A stretch of DNA of 64,000 nucleotides, taken from the NCBI RefSeq assembly GCF_003046175.1, contig NZ_PZZM01000001.1, positions 4,419,001 to 4,483,000 on the forward strand. The letters are read 5' to 3'. Each line of letters begins with the position of its first letter. The first letter of the stretch is position 1. The stretch comes from Bosea sp. 124. Its GTDB lineage: Bacteria; Pseudomonadota; Alphaproteobacteria; Rhizobiales; Beijerinckiaceae. The notes below the pieces were generated by a model. It was given only the letters and a program-made list of their open reading frames with translations, made no database searches and was not told the DNA's origin. Shown here piece by piece: positions 10,194 to 18,528 of this stretch. The position numbers were made by a program, and so were the translations under genes.

Positions 10194-11138
10194 ATGCGTC
10201 TGCTTCGCATCGTTCCCGATGATACCCGCTTCAAGATCGTTCGTTTCCGGCGGTTCAGCTATCCGTTCTCGGCGGCGTATTCGCTGCTGGTGATTTTCCT
10301 GTTCGTGACGGTTGGGCTGAACTTCGGCATCGACTTCCGCGGCGGCACGCTGATCGAGATGCAGGCGAAGTCCGGCAAGCCGGAGATCGCCTCGGTGCGC
10401 CAGGCCGCCAACGGGCTCGGTTTCGGCGAGGCCGAGGTCCAGGAGTTCGGCCAGGGCGGCGAGATTTCGATGCGCTTCGCGCTCCAGCCGGGCGGCGAGG
10501 CTGCCCAGCAGCAGGTCGTCGTCAAGGCGCGCGAGGCGTTCTCGCCGAATTTCGATTTCCGTCGCGTCGAGACCGTCGGCCCGCGCGTGTCGGGCGAACT
10601 GGTCCAGGCTGGCACGCTCGGCGTCGTGCTCGCGATCGTCGGCGTGCTGATCTATCTCTGGTTCCGCTTCGAGATGCAGCTCGCCATCGGCGCGATCCTC
10701 GGGACGCTGCACGACATCGTGCTGACGATGGGCTTCTTCCTGATCACGCAGCTCGAATTCAACCTGACCTCGATTGCAGCGATCCTGACCATCGTCGGCT
10801 ATTCGCTGAACGAGACGGTGGTGGTGTTCGACCGCACGCGCGAATTGTTGCGGCGCTACAAGACCATGCCGATTGCCGACCTGCTCGACCTTTCGGTCAA
10901 CTCGACCCTGTCGCGCACCGCGATCACCTCGACCACGACCGTGCTGGCGCTGATCGCGCTCGTGCTGTTCGGCGGCACGGCGATCGAGGGCTTCGCGCTC
11001 GTCATGCTGTTCGGCGTCGTGGTCTGCACCTATTCGGCGATGTTCATCTCGACGCCGGTGCTGCTCTATCTCGACGTTCGCGCCGGACGGGGCGATGTCG
11101 AGGAAAAGCTCCCGGCCGGCGCCAAGGCCAAGGCCTGA
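10194..11138 (+). CDS. secF: Protein translocase subunit SecF
   Basis: Partner of SecD in proton-driven preprotein release. The 314-residue protein has an N-terminal membrane segment and then the family motif NFGIDFRGGTLIEMQ. The periplasmic loop is short. Five C-terminal membrane segments include GYSLNETVVVFDRTREL and NSTLSRTAITSTTT. An AAGGAG lies about seven bases before the ATG. SecD and SecF are separate here, not fused. The gene after it begins 22 bases downstream and is likely co-transcribed. Confidence 0.98.
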   Translation: MRLLRIVPDDTRFKIVRFRRFSYPFSAAYSLLVIFLFVTVGLNFGIDFRGGTLIEMQAKSGKPEIASVRQAANGLGFGEAEVQEFGQGGEISMRFALQPGGEAAQQQVVVKAREAFSPNFDFRRVETVGPRVSGELVQAGTLGVVLAIVGVLIYLWFRFEMQLAIGAILGTLHDIVLTMGFFLITQLEFNLTSIAAILTIVGYSLNETVVVFDRTRELLRRYKTMPIADLLDLSVNSTLSRTAITSTTTVLALIALVLFGGTAIEGFALVMLFGVVVCTYSAMFISTPVLLYLDVRAGRGDVEEKLPAGAKAKA

Positions 11139-11160
11139 GCCGCGACGCGCGGGTGGCGGC

Positions 11161-11538
11161 ATGACCCGCTTCGACGGTTTCGTTCCCGGGCGACATCAGC
11201 TCGACGCCTTCGGTGCGGGCGGCTTCCGCTTCGCCGGCATGAGCCATCGTGGCTCGGTGCTGGCGACGCCGGCCGGCATCCGGATCTGGCCGGTGGCGCG
11301 CTTTTCCGAGATCACGGCGGAGATGCTGCAGCCGGTGCTGGACGAAGCCGGGGCGATCGATTTCCTGCTGATCGGCACGGGCGCCGACATCGCCTTCATC
11401 CCGCATGGCTGGCGCGACCTGCTGCGCGAGCATGGCATCACGGTCGAGGGCATGGCGACGGGGGCGGCAGCCCGGACCTATAATGTGCTGGTGGCCGAGG
11501 ACCGGCGTGTTGCGGCGGCGCTGATCGCGGTCGATTAG
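11161..11538 (+). CDS. Mth938-like (DUF498) protein, NDUFAF3 homologue
   Basis: Small soluble protein of the Mth938 fold. The mitochondrial member NDUFAF3 is a complex I assembly factor. The 125-residue product shows FRFAGMSHRGSVLATPAGI, a central DFLLIGTGADIAFIP strand-turn-helix, and GITVEGMATGAAARTYNVLV near the C-terminus, all family-typical. ATG 11161 was preferred to an in-frame start inside secF. It directly follows secF, and a phytoene-synthase-like gene (NDUFAF6 relative) comes next. That neighbourhood suggests membrane-protein biogenesis, possibly complex I, though this is inference. Confidence 0.88.
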   Translation: MTRFDGFVPGRHQLDAFGAGGFRFAGMSHRGSVLATPAGIRIWPVARFSEITAEMLQPVLDEAGAIDFLLIGTGADIAFIPHGWRDLLREHGITVEGMATGAAARTYNVLVAEDRRVAAALIAVD

Positions 11539-11697
11539 GATTGGGTTCGGCCCGCTCGCATGGCCCGTGTCGTCCCGCCGCAGCCACATCTGCCAAATCG
11601 CGCCTGCCATGTCCGAGAGGCGTAGCCATCCGCAGCCGGCTCGGCCTACACTGGCCTGATCGCAGCCAGGATGCAGGCTCCGGATCGAGGCAGGACG

Positions 11698-12591
11698 ATG
11701 CCGCAGGCAACCGAGACCGACCGCCGCAGCGAGACGACACCCTCCGCCTTGCCGCAGGCCTATGCGCATTGCGCGGCGCTGGTGCGGGAACAGGACCATG
11801 ACCGCTACATCGCCTGCCTCTATGCCCCCGAATCGCAGCGTCCGTCGCTGTTTGCGCTCTATGCCTTCAGCCATGAGATCGCCCGGGTGCGGGCGCTGGT
11901 CAGCGAGCCGCTGCCCGGCGAGGTCCGGCTGCAATGGTGGCGGGATCTGCTCGAGGGGCAGGGCGCCGGCGAGGCCCAGGCCCATCCGGTCGCATCTGCG
12001 CTGCTCGACACGATCGCGCGCTACCGCCTGCCGATCGCGCCGCTGACCGGGCTGATCGAGGCGCGGATCTTCGACCTCTATGACGATCCGATGCCGTCGC
12101 TGCGCGATCTGGAGGGTTACGCGGGCGAGACGTCGAGCGCGCTGATCCGGCTGGCCTCGATCATCCTCGCCAATGGCCGCGATCCGGGGGGGGCGGCGGC
12201 TGCGGGCTATGCCGGCGTCGCCTATGCGCTGGCCGGGCTGATGCGCGCCTTTCCGTGGCATGCGGCCGAGGGCCAAGTCTATCTGCCGGCCGATATCCTC
12301 GGGCGCAACGGCGTCACCCGCGACGACATCGTGCGCGGGCGCGGCGGGCCGGGTGTCCTGTATTCGCTGAAGGAACTGCGCGAGATCGCGCGCGGGCATC
12401 TGCAGAAGCTGCGCGACCTGCGCGGGACGATCCCGACGGCCGTCATGCCGGCTTTTCTGCCCGTAGCACTGGTCGAGCCCTATCTCAAGCGGATGGAGCG
12501 AAGCGGCTACGATCCCTACCGCACGATCATCACGCTGCCGGCCTGGCAGCGGCAATGGCTGATCTGGTGGGCGGCCAAGGCGGCGGGCTGA
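11698..12591 (+). CDS. Squalene/phytoene synthase-like protein, NDUFAF6 relative
   Basis: All-helical protein of the trans-isoprenyl diphosphate synthase superfamily. The signature FDLYDDPMPSLRDLEGYAGETSSALIRLA is spread over two segments near residues 120-160. The first Asp-rich motif of true phytoene synthases is replaced by YAFSHEIARVRALVS, so prenyl-transfer activity is doubtful. NDUFAF6, a mitochondrial complex I assembly factor, belongs to this degenerate branch. No carotenoid or hopanoid genes lie nearby, while secF and the NDUFAF3 homologue do. ATG 11698 has AGG-type spacing. An earlier ATG at 11671 is possible. Confidence 0.85.
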   Translation: MPQATETDRRSETTPSALPQAYAHCAALVREQDHDRYIACLYAPESQRPSLFALYAFSHEIARVRALVSEPLPGEVRLQWWRDLLEGQGAGEAQAHPVASALLDTIARYRLPIAPLTGLIEARIFDLYDDPMPSLRDLEGYAGETSSALIRLASIILANGRDPGGAAAAGYAGVAYALAGLMRAFPWHAAEGQVYLPADILGRNGVTRDDIVRGRGGPGVLYSLKELREIARGHLQKLRDLRGTIPTAVMPAFLPVALVEPYLKRMERSGYDPYRTIITLPAWQRQWLIWWAAKAAG

Positions 12592-12598
12592 GGCCATC

Positions 12599-12679
12599 CG
12601 TCATTCTCGGGCGAAGCGCAGCGCAGCGCAGACCCAAGAATCTTTTGCGGGAGATGCTCGGGTCAAGCCCGAGCATGAC
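12599..12679 (+). repeat. Palindromic intergenic repeat (between convergent genes)
   Basis: cgtcattctcggg on the left pairs approximately with cccgagcatgac on the right. The right part contains its own hairpin, atgctcgggtcaagcccgagcat. It fills the short gap between the convergent phytoene-synthase-like and trmFO genes and could terminate both. It belongs with the elements at 857, 3458 and 48026. Confidence 0.65.
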
Positions 12680-12686
12680 AGGCGTC

Positions 12687-14093
12687 TCACTCAGCCGCCT
12701 GAACCGCAACCCCGCCAGCCCAGGCTTCCATCTCCGCTTTGGCCCGCGCGGTCAGCGCGTGCTTGCGGGCGACGCTCTTTGCCGGACCTTTCAGCTTCTT
12801 GCCGTCGGGCCCATGCGTCGCCTGGCCCTCGATATGCGGGAACAGGCCGAAATTGATGTTCATCGGCTGGAAGGAGCGCGGCCCCTCGTCGATGGTGACG
12901 ATGTGGCCGCCGGTGATGTGGTTGACCAGCGCACCCAGTGCCGTCGTCGCCGGCGGCAGCTCGAGGTCGCGGCCGAATCGTTCGGCGGCGGCCATGCGAC
13001 CCGCCAGCAAACCGATCGCGGCACTCTCGACATAGCCCTCGCAGCCGGTGATCTGGCCAGCGAAGCGCAGGCGAGGATCGGCCTTGAGCCGCAGGCGCGG
13101 GTCGAGCAGCTTCGGCGAGTTGAGATAGGTGTTGCGGTGGATGCCGCCGAGCCTTGCGAACTCGGCGTTCTGGAGGCCGGGAATCATCCGGAAGATCGCG
13201 GCCTGCTCGCCATATTTCAGCTTGGTCTGGAAGCCGGTCATGTTGAACAGGGTGCCGAGCGCATTGTCCTGCCGGAGCTGCACGATCGCATAGGCCTTGA
13301 CCGTCGGGTTATGCTTGTTGGTCAGCCCGACCGGCTTCATCGGGCCCCAGCGCAGCGTCTCGCGGCCGCGCTCGGCCATGACCTCGATCGGCAGGCAGCC
13401 GTCGAAATAGGGCGTGCCCTCCCACTCCTTGAACTCGGTCTTGTCGGCGGCGAGCAGTGCGTCGATGAAAGCCTCGTACTGGTCGCGGTCGAGCGGGCAG
13501 TTGATGTAGTCGGCGCCGGTGCCCCCGGGCCCGACCTTGTCGTAGCGCGACTGGAACCAGGCCTGGTCCATGTCGACCGAATCGAAATGCACGATCGGGG
13601 CGATGGCATCGAAGAAGGCGAGTGAGTCCTCGCCGGTCAGCGACTGGATGCCCTGTGCCAGTGCGGCGGAGGTCAGCGGGCCGGTCGCGATGATGATATT
13701 GTCCCAGGAGGCCGGCGGCAGGCCGGCGATCTCGGCGCGGTCGATGGTCACCAGCGGATGCGCCTCGAGCGCGGCGGTGACGCCTTGCGAGAAGCCGTCG
13801 CGGTCGACGGCGAGTGCGCCACCGGCCGGAACCTGATGCGCGTCGCCCTTTCCCATGATCAGCGAGCCGAGCCGGCGCATCTCCCAATGAAGCTGACCGA
13901 CGGCGTTGCTGAGCGAATCGTCCGAGCGGAAGGAGTTCGAGCAGACGAGTTCGGCGAGCCCTTCGGTCTTGTGGGCGTCTGTGCCGCGCACGGGGCGCAT
14001 CTCGTGCAGGACGACGGGGACGCCGGCCTGGGCGATCTGCCAGGCGGCTTCGGAGCCGGCGAGCCCGCCGCCGATGATGTGAATGGGTTCCAT
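12687..14093 (-). CDS. trmFO: Folate-dependent tRNA (m5U54) methyltransferase TrmFO
   Basis: TrmFO makes ribothymidine at position 54 of tRNAs, using methylene-tetrahydrofolate and FAD. The N-terminus has the Rossmann FAD motif [16 protein letters not shown]. Family blocks follow, including [12 protein letters not shown] with the catalytic Cys and [11 protein letters not shown]. The GID-type block [20 protein letters not shown] carries the second conserved Cys. Start 14093 places the FAD motif four residues from the N-terminus. A longer reading would add an unrelated stretch. The C-terminal tail is Lys/Ala-rich. Length (468) is normal. Confidence 0.96.
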   Translation of the reverse strand: MEPIHIIGGGLAGSEAAWQIAQAGVPVVLHEMRPVRGTDAHKTEGLAELVCSNSFRSDDSLSNAVGQLHWEMRRLGSLIMGKGDAHQVPAGGALAVDRDGFSQGVTAALEAHPLVTIDRAEIAGLPPASWDNIIIATGPLTSAALAQGIQSLTGEDSLAFFDAIAPIVHFDSVDMDQAWFQSRYDKVGPGGTGADYINCPLDRDQYEAFIDALLAADKTEFKEWEGTPYFDGCLPIEVMAERGRETLRWGPMKPVGLTNKHNPTVKAYAIVQLRQDNALGTLFNMTGFQTKLKYGEQAAIFRMIPGLQNAEFARLGGIHRNTYLNSPKLLDPRLRLKADPRLRFAGQITGCEGYVESAAIGLLAGRMAAAERFGRDLELPPATTALGALVNHITGGHIVTIDEGPRSFQPMNINFGLFPHIEGQATHGPDGKKLKGPAKSVARKHALTARAKAEMEAWAGGVAVQAAE

Positions 14094-14147
14094 GCCCGGG
14101 ATGTGTCCGCAGCAGCCGGGAAGGTCAAGGGACACGGGGCCTGCGAA

Positions 14148-14177
14148 ACGCAAAATGCCCGCTTGGCAGCGGGCATT
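14148..14177 (-). terminator. Rho-independent terminator of the DUF1127 gene
   Basis: A perfect 10-bp stem (aatgcccgct with agcgggcatt) and a four-base loop occupy 14154-14177. Read on the minus strand it is followed by a T-rich run (attttgcgttt). It lies 87 bases downstream of the DUF1127 stop and before trmFO. Confidence 0.75.
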
Positions 14178-14263
14178 CGCTCTTCAACCGGTCTTCGCGG
14201 GGGAGGGCCGCGAGTCCAGGAGATACGACGTGTGGCCGGCTCCGCTTGCGGAGCGCGACGCCT

Positions 14264-14419
14264 TCAGACGGCGGCGTGGGTGCGCGCGACGAAGGCGATC
14301 TCCGAGCGCGACAGGCCGAGATCATCGAGCTCGCGGTCGGTCAGGCGGGACAGCTCGCGAACGGTCTCGCGATAACGCAGATAGGAACGGATCTTGGCGG
14401 CGATCATGGTGACGAACAT
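14264..14419 (-). CDS. DUF1127 domain small protein
   Basis: 51-residue protein of the DUF1127 group of small Arg-rich proteins. The body is RETVRELSRLTDRELDDLGLSR split around its centre, then SEIAFVAR. Some alphaproteobacterial members have been linked to phosphate, RNA turnover and stress responses, but nothing here assigns a role. Start 14419 (MFVTMIAAKIRSYL) has AGGAC eight bases upstream and gives the usual compact length. A start at 14482 is possible but adds a non-family stretch. A strong terminator follows. Confidence 0.85.
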   Translation of the reverse strand: MFVTMIAAKIRSYLRYRETVRELSRLTDRELDDLGLSRSEIAFVARTHAAV

Positions 14420-14870
14420 GGTGGTAGTCCTGTTTGAGTTCCGGAGCGGGGCGGTGCCCACAGCGATGAATTCGTTGTGCACTGCATATAAGTGAGCCAG
14501 TGCGCCCCAAACAGAGGCATGATGTCAGCTCCGTTATGCAATTGGCGCATGAACCATTCTTGAATCCTTCATTTTCGCCGGATCGCACGCGCTGAGCGGT
14601 TAACGGCTCGGTAAGATTCGTCTGAATCCTGCCTCGCGATTGGGCAAATCATCTCGCAGATGCGAGAACGGGAGAGGCGATGCTCTTCGCTTGGGCGTTT
14701 CGAGGCTTTTCGGAGCTCGAACGGCGCCCCTTCCGACCGTATCGCGCCGATTCGGCCTGTAGCCGCCATGGCGCGGGACTTCGCCATGCGGTTAACGTAG
14801 GGTTATTCGCGCCAGCCGCTGGCGCGCGGCGCCGGGATCGTCCCGCGCGGCGTCGAAGGGGGAGACCATC
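14420..14870. other. Intergenic region, DUF1127 / small secreted protein
   Basis: No convincing gene is seen. The region must hold the promoter of the minus-strand DUF1127 gene. A weak match on the minus strand is TTGGGG, 16 bases, TATGCA near 14480-14510. It also holds the promoter of the plus-strand gene at 14871. A short hairpin (gcgccagc / gctggcgc) lies near 14809-14826. Confidence 0.5.
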
Positions 14871-15122
14871 ATGAAGACGTTTCTTGCCGCAGCCCTGATG
14901 CTCGCCGGCGCCGCCTTTGCCGCGCCGGCCTCGGCCCTGCCGCTCGTCCCGCCCGGCGCGGTTCCGGACCTCGTCGTGGCGGTTGCCGGCGGCTGCGGGC
15001 AAGGCTTCCATCGCGGGCCCAATGGCGGCTGCCTGCGCAACTATGCCAATCCGGGCGCCCATCCCTGCCCGCGCGGCTATCATGTCGGCCCCGGCGGCCG
15101 CTGCCGCGGCAACGGCCGCTGA
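14871..15122 (+). CDS. Small secreted Gly/Cys protein (GCG_CRPN-like)
   Basis: 83-residue exported protein. A Sec signal peptide (MKTFLAAALMLAGAAFAAPASA) is followed by a short mature part. It holds two similar units, GCGQGFHRGPNGGC and CPRGYHVGPGGRC, with four cysteines. The pattern resembles the GCG_CRPN family of small periplasmic Rhizobiales proteins, whose role is unknown. AAGGGGGAG stands about eight bases before the ATG. The convergent gene behind it begins within 20 bases of its stop. Confidence 0.8.
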   Translation: MKTFLAAALMLAGAAFAAPASALPLVPPGAVPDLVVAVAGGCGQGFHRGPNGGCLRNYANPGAHPCPRGYHVGPGGRCRGNGR

Positions 15123-15141
15123 GGCCAGCCGAGGTCGCGGC

Positions 15142-15645
15142 TCAGTCGCAAGCGGCGAGCAGCCGCGAGGCCGCGGTGACGCCGGCAAGCGAGAAGGTGT
15201 AGCTCGTCTCGTTGCCACGGGCCGAGCGCGCCGCCAGCACCATCTCGCTGCCGGCGCGCATCGCGGCGAGCAGTTCCGGCTCGCGCTCGAGCCGGAGCAG
15301 CCAGGCATTGCTGCCCTGCGTCACCATACGGAAGCTCTCGTCGCCGATCGTCACGGTGATCTCCGAGCCGCGGGCGAAGTCGTAGCCGGCCTGCAGGCTC
15401 GATTCGGTGCCCTGCTGGCCGTCGCTGGTCTGCACAAAGAAATGCACGTCGCCATGGCGCAGCGTCGAGGGCTCGGCCGAGGCCGGGGTGGCGAGGATGT
15501 AGCAGCGGCGCGCCTCGCCGGCGCCATAGGCGGCGGCATTCCAGGTGCCGAAGCTGCCGAGCGGCGTCGCCGGGGCGGCGAGAGCGGGCGCGGCGGCCAC
15601 AAGCGCGAGGAGGGCGCAGGCGGCGCGGGGCGTCAGATCGGTCAT
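15142..15645 (-). CDS. Invasion-associated locus B (IalB)-like periplasmic protein
   Basis: 167-residue exported protein. A signal peptide (LLALVAAAPALA) is followed by the IalB-like core: FGTWNAAAYGAGEARRCYI, then HGDVHFFVQTSDGQ, then EITVTIGDESFRMV. In Bartonella, IalB is associated with erythrocyte invasion. In free-living Hyphomicrobiales the family is common and its function unknown. Two cysteines (RRCY and the C-terminal AACD) could pair. It is probably monocistronic, with its promoter in 15646-15777. Confidence 0.82.
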   Translation of the reverse strand: MTDLTPRAACALLALVAAAPALAAPATPLGSFGTWNAAAYGAGEARRCYILATPASAEPSTLRHGDVHFFVQTSDGQQGTESSLQAGYDFARGSEITVTIGDESFRMVTQGSNAWLLRLEREPELLAAMRAGSEMVLAARSARGNETSYTFSLAGVTAASRLLAACD

Positions 15646-15777
15646 GTCGTCTCCTTTCGTCCGAAGCGGGCAGGGTGGAAAGAAGCGGTTAACGAGATGT
15701 AACCGGGACGCCGCCTGCGGCGGTGGGGCGCAGGTCGTGGCGGCAGCCGGGTGCGCGGGCGGCGCCCATCTCGGCGC

Positions 15778-16104
15778 TCATTCGCCGAAGCGGGCGATCT
15801 CGTCTTCGACGCGCGCCTGCGCCCGGGCGAAGGCTTCGCCGGGCTCGAGGCCGGCCTTGCGGTTTTCCAGCGCATAGCGGAACAGGCGGCGGTCCTCGTC
15901 CGGCAGCGCCTGCATGAAGGCGGTGAGGCAGGCCCCGTCGCTGCGCCGGCAGCTCCTTGCGCGGGTGCAGGCGCTGTTGTCGCAGCCGCGCCAGACCTCG
16001 AGGATATCTCCGACACGGTGCAGCAGCATCGGCCGCACCCTTTGGCAGCTCGCGAAATCGGTGATCGGCGGCAGGTCGGCGAAGCGGTTCCGGCGTTTCG
16101 GCAT
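15778..16104 (-). CDS. Conserved hypothetical cysteine-rich protein
   Basis: 108-residue cytoplasmic protein with no signal peptide. Its centre has the cluster WRGCDNSACTRARSCRRSDGAC. With the upstream CQRVRP cysteine this gives five cysteines, a plausible metal-binding or zinc-finger-like arrangement. The C-terminal half is helical and charged (EALE-type heptads). Start 16104 (MPKRRNRFADLPP) was chosen because the frame upstream is Pro/Arg-rich and unlike a protein. I do not recognise the family by name. Confidence 0.65.
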   Translation of the reverse strand: MPKRRNRFADLPPITDFASCQRVRPMLLHRVGDILEVWRGCDNSACTRARSCRRSDGACLTAFMQALPDEDRRLFRYALENRKAGLEPGEAFARAQARVEDEIARFGE

Positions 16105-16660
16105 GGCGGGCTCCGATGGCTGAGGCGCCACCCGCCTGCACTCGGCGGGCGCGCCGAAGATCCGCCCGCGCGGGTGCGCGGCGGGTGCAAGGGCAGCAGG
16201 ACGGGGCTGGCGGAGCGCCGCGAGGCGCGAAAGAAATCCGCATCCGTTGAGCCCGGACGCGGCGCGGCGGGATTGAGCCACCCGTCGCACGCCCCGTGGC
16301 GCTCCGCCTTCGGCGATTTTGGGCCTCGGGCCGCGCTTATCGGGTCGGTTGCCGACCGGCACCCTTGGGTCCATGTGACGCCAGTTCGGCTCATCGCCTC
16401 GTCGCGTCGAACCCGGCACCGGCGTTGTCGCCGCCGACCGTTCCAGCGAGCTCCTCGCACAGGGACCGTAGTGTCCCCAGGGCGGTGCCCCGAAGCCTCC
16501 CGGGACTGGCGTGTGAGACCAGCCGCAGGCGCCGACCCTTCACCCGACCAATGGCACACCTCCGGATGGCCGCCCCGTTTGGGTGATGGGCGAGGGGATT
16601 ATGGGGGAGGTTTGGGCGGCGGGGATAAGTTCTCCACCTCCCGACGAGGCGCGGGCAACG
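16105..16660. other. Intergenic region without a supported gene
   Basis: About 550 bases with no reading frame resembling a protein in either direction. Open stretches here are Arg/Pro-rich and typical of out-of-frame GC-rich DNA. Fragments such as gccgacccttcaccc near 16531 resemble one arm of the palindromic element that begins at 16661, so part of it may be a decayed copy. Confidence 0.5.
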
Positions 16661-16818
16661 CGGGGAACCCTCTCCTGTAAGGAGAGGGCAGGGAGAGGTG
16701 TCGGCCGTTCTCCGTTGAGGGCGCGGTGATGCCCACGGCTGCGGGCAGGTCACGGCCACGGTGTCCAGGGGCCGACACCTCACCCCTGCCCCTCTCCTTA
16801 CAGGAGAGGGGTTCCCCG
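16661..16818 (+). repeat. Large inverted-repeat element, copy A
   Basis: Arms at 16661-16706 (starting cggggaaccctctcctgtaa) and 16770-16818 (ending caggagaggggttccccg) are nearly perfect inverted repeats around a 63-base centre. Each arm holds its own mini-palindrome (cctctcctgtaaggagagg, or the reverse). A second copy with the same arms lies at 31182-31393. There is no open frame of its own. It looks like a miniature, non-autonomous repeat or a strong RNA-fold element. Its right arm overlaps the 3' end of the broken SEC-C gene. Confidence 0.75.
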
Positions 16819-17093
16819 CGCTTTACCGGGGAGGGGAGGCATCACTCCCTGAAAGTAGTCGTCCCGGTCGGAGCCGTCGAAGCGGCCGCCCGGCATGCAG
16901 CACGTCTTGAAATCTGCGCCCGGAGCCGCAGACGCAGAGATCGCTGCGGCCGAGCTTTTCGTGCAGTTCGACATCGCCGTGGACGACGCGAACACCGCGC
17001 TTCACGCGCGTCTCGGACGGATAGGATTTGCGACGCTTGCTCGTGACCTCAAAAGGACGGCTGGTCGAAGACGTCGTGCGTGTTCCTGGTCAT
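16798..17093 (-). pseudogene. SEC-C motif protein, broken by two frameshifts
   Basis: Read from ATG 17093, with a GGAGG six bases before it, the frame gives [14 protein letters not shown] and then a stop. A shift by one base at the T-run (plus 17051-17054) restores [19 protein letters not shown], continuing to [16 protein letters not shown] second shift near 16908-16913 restores [19 protein letters not shown]. Together these make one coherent small protein with a zinc-binding SEC-C motif (CxCGSGRRFKTCC), as found at SecA C-termini and in free-standing proteins. The tail runs into the palindromic repeat. Either the gene is dead or the sequence has single-base errors. Confidence 0.7.
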
Positions 17094-17118
17094 GGCACCC
17101 TCCATGGACGCTCCCCTC

Positions 17119-18528
17119 TTAGGCGGGTCCGTCCGCGCCAATAGAAACGTCATCAGAAATTACGCCGGCTTCGCGCAGTTTTCGAATGAGATCGTTGGGA
17201 AGCTGCATTTGTTGTTCGACCTCCCCAAATCTTTTGATCTCCAAGATGCCCCGGCTCACGCCATCCCACATGATCTCGCTCGGCTGCTTTGGCGCTATTG
17301 CTTTTATCATGTCTGACAGCGCTTCAATCCACTCTGATGGAGGCCGCCGCGGATCGATTACGGTAAGTAAACGCTTTAACACGGCGGCAACTTTATCGGC
17401 TTTGCCAGCGACCGCGAGGGTTACTAGCATTCCATCGTCTTCCCACGTGACAGGTACCGCAGCGCGCTGGGTTATTCCCGTCTCAATATCGGCAGACAAA
17501 GCGTCGGCTAAGGCGGTGACAAATCCGTCGAAGGTTGTCTTGAGGTCGCCATCCGGCACGAAGGCAATACGGGGAAGATTTAGTACCCCGTCCTGAAAGC
17601 CCGTCGTTGGTACGGTGCTCAAGTCAAACATTTCGCGAAGGCGTTGGGCCACTTGACCGACGCCTACTTCGAGGTAGTAAACTTGGTATCCGCCCATTTC
17701 AAAAAATGGACCCAAGAAAAATTGAATTGGCGGCCCGCTCAGTTCGCCTTCTGAAAGAGTGACGAGCGCTGCAATATCTGGAGAATCTGATTTGATTTCC
17801 TCTATGTCGTTTTGATCGGATTCTTGTTTTCTATAGCTATCTATTTCTGGCGAATCGCCAAAATACTCAGGAATAAGATTGTTGCCTCGGAAATAGGCTG
17901 TAAGAATCTCTTTCCAATCTTTGATGGGCAAAGCGTTATCCAAGCGGAAAAGTTTGGTGTACTCAGAACGCTTGCCCGCCCGATCGATAGAGGCATCTAT
18001 TCGCTTTAAATAGTCGTCCGCAGGGTAGGCTCTAATGGCGCCATCGAAGTGCGTAATAGCGTCTTCTTCGGCGGAGAACTCCGCATGGGCATACCTGCAG
18101 CCAAATTGATCATCTTCTAAGCCTGCTGACGGGTTTTCTATCAGTTCTTCGATTTCGAAGGTCCTGAATTCAATACGGCGTTCTCCATCTCCATCTCGCG
18201 TCTCGGGCGATTTCCACCAAATATGGGTGCGATCAATGCCCTCAAACTTTCGAGTGCGCTCATCAGCCTTATGCTCGGCGACACCATTTTTGATATTGGC
18301 GATGTCGTCATCGTATAGAGGTCCACGCCAATATTCAAGCTCAACTATATTCTTGACGCTGTCAGGGTGCCCAATGATATCTGGATCAAGCCGTAATCTA
18401 ATTCGAAGCCCAGGGTGAGCGGCGGCAATTTGCGCAAACGTCTGCAGAAAATCTACATTGAGCTTGTTGCGGTGCGATAGGCTTCGTCGAAAAAGCGATG
18501 GGCGAAAAGCAATAAGTCTCGATCTCGA
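17119..18528 (-). CDS. Unknown accessory protein, C-terminal part of a frameshifted gene
   Basis: A continuous open frame of about 470 codons runs from just after a stop at 18531 to 17119. Between 18528 and 17944 it has no ATG, GTG or TTG; the first start-like codon is TTG 17943. The upstream part still reads as real protein (ELEYWRGPLYDDDIANIKNG, IDRTHIWWKSPETRDGDGE, FGCRYAHAEFSAEEDA). It therefore needs a -1 shift from the gene at 18453-19067 to be made whole. The C-terminal 270 residues are acidic, with alternating helix and strand and no membrane segment. Base composition is visibly lower in GC than the surroundings, suggesting transfer. I do not recognise the family. Confidence 0.65.
   Translation of the reverse strand, partial: SRSRLIAFRPSLFRRSLSHRNKLNVDFLQTFAQIAAAHPGLRIRLRLDPDIIGHPDSVKNIVELEYWRGPLYDDDIANIKNGVAEHKADERTRKFEGIDRTHIWWKSPETRDGDGERRIEFRTFEIEELIENPSAGLEDDQFGCRYAHAEFSAEEDAITHFDGAIRAYPADDYLKRIDASIDRAGKRSEYTKLFRLDNALPIKDWKEILTAYFRGNNLIPEYFGDSPEIDSYRKQESDQNDIEEIKSDSPDIAALVTLSEGELSGPPIQFFLGPFFEMGGYQVYYLEVGVGQVAQRLREMFDLSTVPTTGFQDGVLNLPRIAFVPDGDLKTTFDGFVTALADALSADIETGITQRAAVPVTWEDDGMLVTLAVAGKADKVAAVLKRLLTVIDPRRPPSEWIEALSDMIKAIAPKQPSEIMWDGVSRGILEIKRFGEVEQQMQLPNDLIRKLREAGVISDDVSIGADGPA

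Noticed and set aside
11095..11160. Earlier start for the DUF498 gene inside secF
   Set aside because: It would overlap secF by 44 bases and add a stretch unlike the family; ATG 11161 gives the usual length.
8487..11162. An 891-codon minus-strand frame opposite secD and secF
   Set aside because: Composition is dominated by Asp/His/Arg/Gln of the antisense code; secD and secF are certain on the other strand.
16391..16783. A 130-codon minus-strand frame across the large repeat
   Set aside because: It is made of repeat sequence and Arg/Pro-rich codons; the same type of frame appears over the other copy near 31265.
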